From Elusimicrobiota bacterium (GTDB lineage: Bacteria > Elusimicrobiota > Elusimicrobia > FEN-1173): a stretch of 9,359 nucleotides of DNA. Where the stretch lies: NCBI GenBank assembly GCA_016207625.1, contig JACQPF010000155.1:1-9359 (forward strand), written 5' to 3'. Positions 4,718 through 9,359 of this stretch are shown here, piece after piece. The position numbers and the translations under genes were made by a program. Every line of letters starts with the position of its first letter. Positions within the stretch are counted from its first letter, which is position 1. The notes beneath the pieces are model-generated. The model did no database searches and had not been told where the DNA came from. It saw only the letters and a program-made list of their open reading frames with translations.

Positions 4718-7245
4718 CGCAGGCCGTACTCCTCATCGGGTTCGGCGGGCCGACGAAAGCGGACGAGGTCCGTCCTTTCATGGACAACGTCCTCCGGGGC
4801 CGGCCGGTGCCTCGGGAGCGGTATGAGGAAGTGGTGAAGCAGTATGAACGCATCGGGGGAGCGTCCCCCTACAACGCCCAGACGTCGCAGTTCGCTTTGC
4901 AATTGAGGGAGCGCTTGAGGAAAGACGGCGCGGAATTGCCGATTTACGTGGGGATGCGGAACTGGAACCCGACCCTCCGCGAAACTCTGGAGCAGATGGC
5001 CCGGGACGGCGTTCAAGAGGCCGTGGGGGTCGTGATGTCCACATTCCGGTCCGAGCCGAGCTGGGACCGGTACGTTCAGGCCGTGGATGAAGCGCGGCAG
5101 GCCGTGGGGAGTTTCGCGCCGGTGGTCCGGTACCTTCCGCCATGGAACGAGGACATGCGGTTCATTCAGGCCGTGGCGCAACGCGTGCGGGAAACGCAGG
5201 CCGTGTTGATTTCGCAGAGGCAGAAAGACGCCCAGTGGATTTTTACCGCGCACAGCATTCCATCGCCTCTGGACGCCGCCTCAGGCTATTCCAAACAGAT
5301 CGCCCGTTCCGCCCAGATGGTGGCGAAGATCCTTGAAAAGAAAGAGTGGACTCAGGCCTACCAGAGCCGAAGCGGCCATCGACAGGATCCTTGGCTCGAG
5401 CCGGACGTGAACGATCTCCTTCGCTCGCTGGCGGGGAAGGGAGCGAAAGACGTCGTCGTCATTCCGTTGGGGTTCATTTCCGACCATGTGGAAGTCCTTT
5501 ACGACCTGGATGTCAAGGCGCGCGAAACGGCCGTCAATTTGGGGTTGAACTTCTTGCGGGCGGGAACGGTGGGGCCCCATCCTTTTTTCTTGAGCGTTTT
5601 GTCGGTGGGCGTGCGGCGTCTTTTAAAAATTCAGGCCGGCGTCCGCCCGCCCGGCCCAGCGGCTTCGGAGGTTGTCGAAACGGCGGTGTTTGAGTCGGGA
5701 ACGCCCGATCCATCGGGCGGCCTTGAGGTTTCCGAGCCCGAAATGAGGAAAGGCCGGGGGGCTGAACCCTCGGCCGCGGATCGGCCGACGCCGAGGATCA
5801 TTGTCATCGGCGCCGGCATCACGGGCCTGGCCGCGGCCCACCGTTTGATGGAACTCTCAAAAGAGTCGGGCCATCCGGTCAACGTTCGTGTTTTTGAAGC
5901 CTCATCGCGAGCCGGCGGAGTCATCTCCACGCGGCGCGAGGATGGGTTTTTGTGGGAAGAAGGGCCAGACAGCTTCATCACGGAAAAACCTTGGGCGGCG
6001 GCTCTCTGCAAGCGCCTGGGGTTGGAACTTGAGATGGTGGGGACGAATCCGGCGTTCCAAAAAAGCTTCGTGCTTCGGGACGGCCGGTTGCATCCCACGC
6101 CGGAGGGCTTCTATCTTCTGGCGCCGTCGCGGATTGTGCCCTTTCTCGGGTCTTCGCTTTTTTCCATAAAAGGGAAAATGCGCATGGCCTTGGAGGGGAT
6201 CATCCCCCCGGCGAAAGACGTGGCCGATGAGAGCCTGGCGTCTTTTGTGCGAAGGCGGTTCGGCCGGGAAGCTCTTGAGAGGATCGCCCAGCCCATGGTG
6301 GCCGGCGTTTACACCGCGGACCCGGAATTGCTGAGTTTGAGGGCCACGTTCCCCAGATTCCTGGAGATGGAAGCCGCCTACGGCAGCGTTCTGCGAGCGC
6401 TCTTGGCCGGGCGGAGGAAGAGGTCGTCGGAGAAAAAGGAAACGGGTTTGCCCGCCAGCGGCGTCAGCGGGCCGCGGTATAGTTTGTTCATGACGTTGAA
6501 GGGCGGGCTGTTCACGTTGGTGGATGCCCTCCATCAAAAGCTCCCCGCGGGCGCGCTGAGGCTGCATTCACCCGTTCGGTTCCTCCAATACAACAGTGGT
6601 TGCTGGACGGTGCACTTGGCTTCCGGCGAGGCGGTGACCGCTCAGGCCGTCTGCGTGGCCCTGCCGGCGCCTGAGGCGGCCGCTCTCCTTCGGGAAGTGG
6701 ACGGCACGCTGGTGGACTTGTTGAAAAGCGTACCCTACACATCTTCGGCGACGCTTCACCTGGCCTATCCTCGCGCGCGAGTGAACCACCCGTTGAACGG
6801 GTTCGGATTTGTGGTGCCGGCGATAGAAAACAAATCCCTGATCGGCTGTTCATTCAGCAGCGTGAAATTTTCCGGGCGGGCCCCGGAGGAGCATGTGCTC
6901 CTTCGCGTTTTTTTGGGGGGCGAGTCCTACTCCAAACGGTTCGCGAATTTGGCCGACCCAAAAGTGATCGAAACCGTCCTGCGGGACTTGGAGGAGATCC
7001 TCGGCATTCAAGGAGCCCCTTCATTTGCATCGCTGAAAAGGCACGCGTTTTCCATGCCTCAATACACGGTGGGCCATTTGGACCGGATCACGTCGATCGA
7101 GTGGCGGTCGAAAACGGTTCCGCGCCTGGCTCTCGCGGGAAACGCGTACAGGGGCATCGGCTTGCCGGATTGCATCCGCAGCGGGGAAGAGGCGGTGGAG
7201 CGTCTTTGGAATTCTGTTTTCTCGGAAACGCCGGAGGGACGGTAA
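4714..7245 (+). CDS. hemHY: Bifunctional ferrochelatase / porphyrinogen oxidase (HemH-HemY fusion)
   Basis: This 843-residue protein joins the iron-insertion and porphyrinogen-oxidising enzymes. Residues 1 to about 306 are a ferrochelatase with the metal-binding catalytic H180 in FTAHSIP and E260 in DHVEVLYDLD. The N-terminal part (RGRPVPRERYEE, YERIGGASP) resembles the Bacillus/actinobacterial coproporphyrin type. The domain has no cysteine at all, so no [2Fe-2S] cluster. Residues about 306-360 are a Pro/Gly/Glu-rich linker. Residues about 361-843 are an FAD-dependent HemY-type oxidase, with the dinucleotide fold GAGITGL (from 366), ribose-binding E395, EEGPDSF (to 421), the AQPMVAGVYTADPE block, and the C-terminal FAD motif GNAYRGIGLPDCI (809-821). 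The substrate may be protoporphyrinogen IX or coproporphyrinogen III; the sequence does not decide. HemY enzymes are usually membrane-associated. Translation is probably coupled to hemDE through ATGA. No frameshift or missing catalytic residue was seen. Confidence 0.93.
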   Translation: MTQAVLLIGFGGPTKADEVRPFMDNVLRGRPVPRERYEEVVKQYERIGGASPYNAQTSQFALQLRERLRKDGAELPIYVGMRNWNPTLRETLEQMARDGVQEAVGVVMSTFRSEPSWDRYVQAVDEARQAVGSFAPVVRYLPPWNEDMRFIQAVAQRVRETQAVLISQRQKDAQWIFTAHSIPSPLDAASGYSKQIARSAQMVAKILEKKEWTQAYQSRSGHRQDPWLEPDVNDLLRSLAGKGAKDVVVIPLGFISDHVEVLYDLDVKARETAVNLGLNFLRAGTVGPHPFFLSVLSVGVRRLLKIQAGVRPPGPAASEVVETAVFESGTPDPSGGLEVSEPEMRKGRGAEPSAADRPTPRIIVIGAGITGLAAAHRLMELSKESGHPVNVRVFEASSRAGGVISTRREDGFLWEEGPDSFITEKPWAAALCKRLGLELEMVGTNPAFQKSFVLRDGRLHPTPEGFYLLAPSRIVPFLGSSLFSIKGKMRMALEGIIPPAKDVADESLASFVRRRFGREALERIAQPMVAGVYTADPELLSLRATFPRFLEMEAAYGSVLRALLAGRRKRSSEKKETGLPASGVSGPRYSLFMTLKGGLFTLVDALHQKLPAGALRLHSPVRFLQYNSGCWTVHLASGEAVTAQAVCVALPAPEAAALLREVDGTLVDLLKSVPYTSSATLHLAYPRARVNHPLNGFGFVVPAIENKSLIGCSFSSVKFSGRAPEEHVLLRVFLGGESYSKRFANLADPKVIETVLRDLEEILGIQGAPSFASLKRHAFSMPQYTVGHLDRITSIEWRSKTVPRLALAGNAYRGIGLPDCIRSGEEAVERLWNSVFSETPEGR
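5629..5793 (+). other. Interdomain linker of the HemH-HemY fusion
   Basis: About 55 codons (residues 306-360) separate the last ferrochelatase helix from the FAD-binding strand. The encoded stretch is rich in Pro, Gly, Glu and Ser, lacks hydrophobic periodicity and matches neither enzyme, so it is most likely a flexible tether. The reading frame is open throughout and contains no ATG in a position that would start a separate HemY with a good ribosome-binding site; the only methionine is within EPEMRKG. Confidence 0.65.
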
Positions 7246-7259
7246 ATCCTGATGAACAA

Positions 7260-7264
7260 AGAGG
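7260..7264 (+). promoter_or_regulatory. Shine-Dalgarno site deciding the glucanotransferase start
   Basis: AGAGG ends five bases before the ATG at 7270, good spacing. The upstream ATG at 7252 has its nearest purine-rich match (GGAGG, 7233-7237) fourteen bases away, which is poor. This favours 7270 as the start. Confidence 0.5.
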
Positions 7265-7269
7265 CGCAA

Positions 7270-9105
7270 ATGCAACAACACAAAACATACCACGCTTTTT
7301 TGAAGTCGCCTTCGCGCCGTCAATGGAAAAAAATCGGATTGCACAGGCGCGCGGGCGTGACGGTCCCCCTGTTCTCGCTCTATTCTTCCACGAGCGTCGG
7401 GATCGGAGAACTGAAGGACCTCACGCACCTGGCGGATTGGTGCAAGGCCACGGGGATCAGCATCATCCAGCTCCTCCCTCTGAACGACGTGGGCTATGAT
7501 TTCATGCCCTACAGCGCCCGGACGTCGTTCGCCTTGGACCCCATGTATCTTTCCCTGGAGAACGTTCGCGGAGTGAATGTGAGGGGTTTCGAGAAACGCA
7601 TCGATCAGCTCCGGCGGGAGTTCCCTTCCGGCGGGCCTCGGGTGAACTACGGCATCAAGGGCGCGAAGATGGCCGTCCTATGGGACATGTTCCAGAACCG
7701 CCGCCGTGGAGACGGGGACCGGAGCCGCTTTGAACAATACCGGAGGGAGAACCGTTTCTGGCTGGACGATTACGCTCTCTTTAAAGCTCTCAAGGAGAAA
7801 TACCAGCATAAGTCCTGGGAGGAGTGGGATGACGATTTCCGTTATAAAAAAGAGGAGCCTGTGGATGCGTTGCGGAAGGAGCGCGCGGAGAGCCTTTTGT
7901 TCCATGAATGGCTCCAGTGGCAGATGTATGAGCAATTCAAGGTCGTCAAGCGCTATGCGGCCAAGCAAGACGTGCTGCTGATGGGGGATTTGCCTTTCCT
8001 CGTCTCCAGGGACAGCGCCGACGTTTGGGCCCATCAGGACGATTTCAAGCTGGACCTTTCCTCCGGCGCTCCGCCGGACTTGTATTTCGCCGCCGGACAA
8101 CGCTGGGGCATGCCGCCTTACAATTGGGAGAGGATCGCCCAGAAGGATTTTGATTATCTCAAAGCCAAATTGCAGTACGCCCAGAATTTCTACGATCTTT
8201 TCCGGGTGGACCACATCATCGGTGTGTTCCGGCTGTTCACCATCCCTTTGTCGGAATCGCCGGAGAGCGGCGGATCGAAGGGACGCTATGACCCGCCCGA
8301 CGAAGGCCGATGGGAAGAACATGGGCGGAACTTGCTGAAGCTCATGCTCCACGTCACGGACATGCTGCCCTGCGGCGAGGACCTGGGCACGGTGCCTCCC
8401 TGCTCATACAAGGTCTTGGAGGAGTTGGCCATTCCCGGCCTGGACGTGCAGCGGTGGACGAAAGACTGGGGGCATAGTTATGAGTTCAAGCCGCCGGAGA
8501 GTTACCGGAAGAACGGCATGGCCATCGTTTCGACGCACGACATGAGCACGTTTCCCGCTTGGTGGAAGTATGAGGCCGGGACCATCGACGAGGCGCTCTT
8601 CCGAAAAAAGTGCGAATCCCGTGGCATCTCCTTCGATGCCGTTAAAGACCGGCTGTTCGATTTCTCCAAGTCGTATCATGGGAGGCTGCGCTGGAAGAAG
8701 GATGTGCGCTCTCAACAGGACCTCGCCTATACCTTGGGGCGGCGCGAAGAGGAGCTGGCCGATTTCATCGATATGTTCAAAGGCTCGCACGACGAGCGGG
8801 ACAGGTATTGGAATTATCTGGGGCTGAAAGGAGAGCCGGAGGACGAAGCCTCTCCGGCTCTCATCAAAAGAGCCCTTGAAGCGTGCGGGGAAACCGCCTG
8901 CATTTTCAGCGTTCAGCTGATTCAAGACTATTTATCTCTCGGACATTTCTGGGACTGTGAACCTTATGATTGCCGCATCAATTTCCCCGGCATCGTGGAC
9001 GGGAAAAACTGGTCGTTCGTCGTGCCCGTGCCTGTGGAGGAAATGGCCTCTCTGCCCGTCAATCGCATCATCAAGGAAATCAACAGAAAAACCAATCGAA
9101 TCTAA
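7270..9105 (+). CDS. malQ: 4-alpha-glucanotransferase, GH77 family, DPE2-like
   Basis: This 611-residue cytosolic enzyme should transfer alpha-1,4-glucan segments between malto-oligosaccharides or glycogen (disproportionation). All three GH77 catalytic acids are in place, numbered from 7270: nucleophile D314 in FRVDHIIG, acid/base E370 in CGEDLGTVPP, and transition-state D424 in STHDMST. Supporting motifs are MGDLPFLVSRDSADVWA (about 238-254) and GQRWGMPPYNW (about 276-286). The wording of several motifs (PYSARTSFALDP, HIIGVFRLF, THDMST followed by WW, RINFPG) is closer to the plant/protist/bacterial DPE2 branch than to amylomaltases of the Thermus type. Unlike typical DPE2 it begins directly with the catalytic domain and has no N-terminal CBM20 modules. 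An alternative start at 7252 would add six residues. It lies 24 bases (or 6) after hemHY and overlaps the ABC gene by one base, so it is in the same apparent operon. Family secure; substrate preference inferred. Confidence 0.9.
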   Translation: MQQHKTYHAFLKSPSRRQWKKIGLHRRAGVTVPLFSLYSSTSVGIGELKDLTHLADWCKATGISIIQLLPLNDVGYDFMPYSARTSFALDPMYLSLENVRGVNVRGFEKRIDQLRREFPSGGPRVNYGIKGAKMAVLWDMFQNRRRGDGDRSRFEQYRRENRFWLDDYALFKALKEKYQHKSWEEWDDDFRYKKEEPVDALRKERAESLLFHEWLQWQMYEQFKVVKRYAAKQDVLLMGDLPFLVSRDSADVWAHQDDFKLDLSSGAPPDLYFAAGQRWGMPPYNWERIAQKDFDYLKAKLQYAQNFYDLFRVDHIIGVFRLFTIPLSESPESGGSKGRYDPPDEGRWEEHGRNLLKLMLHVTDMLPCGEDLGTVPPCSYKVLEELAIPGLDVQRWTKDWGHSYEFKPPESYRKNGMAIVSTHDMSTFPAWWKYEAGTIDEALFRKKCESRGISFDAVKDRLFDFSKSYHGRLRWKKDVRSQQDLAYTLGRREEELADFIDMFKGSHDERDRYWNYLGLKGEPEDEASPALIKRALEACGETACIFSVQLIQDYLSLGHFWDCEPYDCRINFPGIVDGKNWSFVVPVPVEEMASLPVNRIIKEINRKTNRI

Positions 9106-9359
9106 TGAAGCCCATCGTCGAAGCCCGGTCTCTCTCAAAACGGTATGGAACCGTCCAGGCCCTCAAGAACCTTTCTTTCTCGATCAAAAAAGGGGAAATC
9201 GTCGGCCTACTGGGCCCCAACGGAGCCGGTAAGACGACGGCGATCAACATCCTGTTGGGCATCCTGAAACCGTCGGAAGGCGAGGTTTCCCTGTTCGGGT
9301 TATCCCCTTTCCGGGACCGGTATGAGATCTACCCGCGCATCAATTTTTCTTCCGCTTAC
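9105..9359 (+). CDS. ABC transporter ATP-binding protein, 5' part
   Basis: The first 85 codons of an ABC ATPase begin at an ATG that shares its A with the glucanotransferase stop (TAATG) and run off the right edge. Visible are the A-loop region with SKRYG (tyrosine at residue 14, expected to stack on adenine), the Walker A motif GPNGAGKTT (residues 37-45), and the GILKPSEGEVSLFG strand pair typical of exporters of the ABC-2/CcmA-like group. The fragment ends at RINFSSAY, where the Q-loop is expected; the usual glutamine is not visible there, although some ABC-2-type ATPases share a similar NFSS sequence. The signature motif, Walker B and the permease partner lie beyond the window, so the substrate cannot be stated. 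The gene does not appear in longer open frames of the window because it is truncated. Confidence 0.9.
   Translation, partial: MKPIVEARSLSKRYGTVQALKNLSFSIKKGEIVGLLGPNGAGKTTAINILLGILKPSEGEVSLFGLSPFRDRYEIYPRINFSSAY

Noticed and set aside
5077..5204. The octamer CAGGCCGT occurs four times in about 130 bases (5077, 5098, 5167, 5197) and again elsewhere
   Set aside because: Each copy encodes Gln-Ala-Val in the same HemH frame with the preferred codons of this gene, and spacing is irregular, so it is explained by coding rather than by a repeat element.

Overview
The window is GC-rich (roughly 60% by eye), gene-dense bacterial DNA with no RNA genes, mobile elements, CRISPR arrays or long non-coding stretches. 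The only sizeable intergenic gap is about 107-119 bases (2374/2386 to 2492). The organism cannot be fixed from the sequence. The fused heme enzymes, the coproporphyrin-ferrochelatase-like HemH domain and the DPE2-like glucanotransferase suggest a less-studied, probably uncultured lineage (PVC/Omnitrophota/Elusimicrobiota-like is a weak guess) rather than a model proteobacterium or firmicute.

Layout. (1) Positions 1-846, plus strand: the 3' part of a copper-exporting P1B-type ATPase (CopA-like), cut by the left edge. (2) Positions 796-2373, minus strand: an NCS2-type (xanthine/uracil-like) permease, convergent with copA and overlapping it by 51 bases. (3) About 2386-2492: a short divergent promoter region. 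(4) From 2493 to the right edge, plus strand: a tightly packed apparent operon of five genes. These are a stand-alone receiver (CheY-like) protein, a HemD-HemE fusion, a HemH-HemY fusion, a GH77 4-alpha-glucanotransferase and an ABC transporter ATPase that runs off the right edge. Junctions are TAATG (1-base overlap), ATGA (4-base overlap), a gap of 6-24 bases, and TAATG, so translational coupling is likely along the cluster.

How the genes work together. HemD closes hydroxymethylbilane to uroporphyrinogen III and HemE decarboxylates it to coproporphyrinogen III. HemY-type oxidases aromatise the porphyrinogen and HemH-type chelatases insert iron. Two polypeptides thus carry four late heme activities, in the gene order D-E-H-Y; the last three follow the B. 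subtilis hemEHY order. The step that decides between the protoporphyrin and coproporphyrin routes (HemF/HemN or ChdC) is not in the window, nor are the early genes. The output-less receiver at the head of the cluster is a candidate signalling input. The glucanotransferase and ABC ATPase have no obvious biochemical link to heme and may simply share the transcript.

The most interesting features are the two bifunctional heme proteins placed side by side, the coupled orphan receiver with an atypical switch position, and the DPE2-like GH77 enzyme that lacks starch-binding domains.
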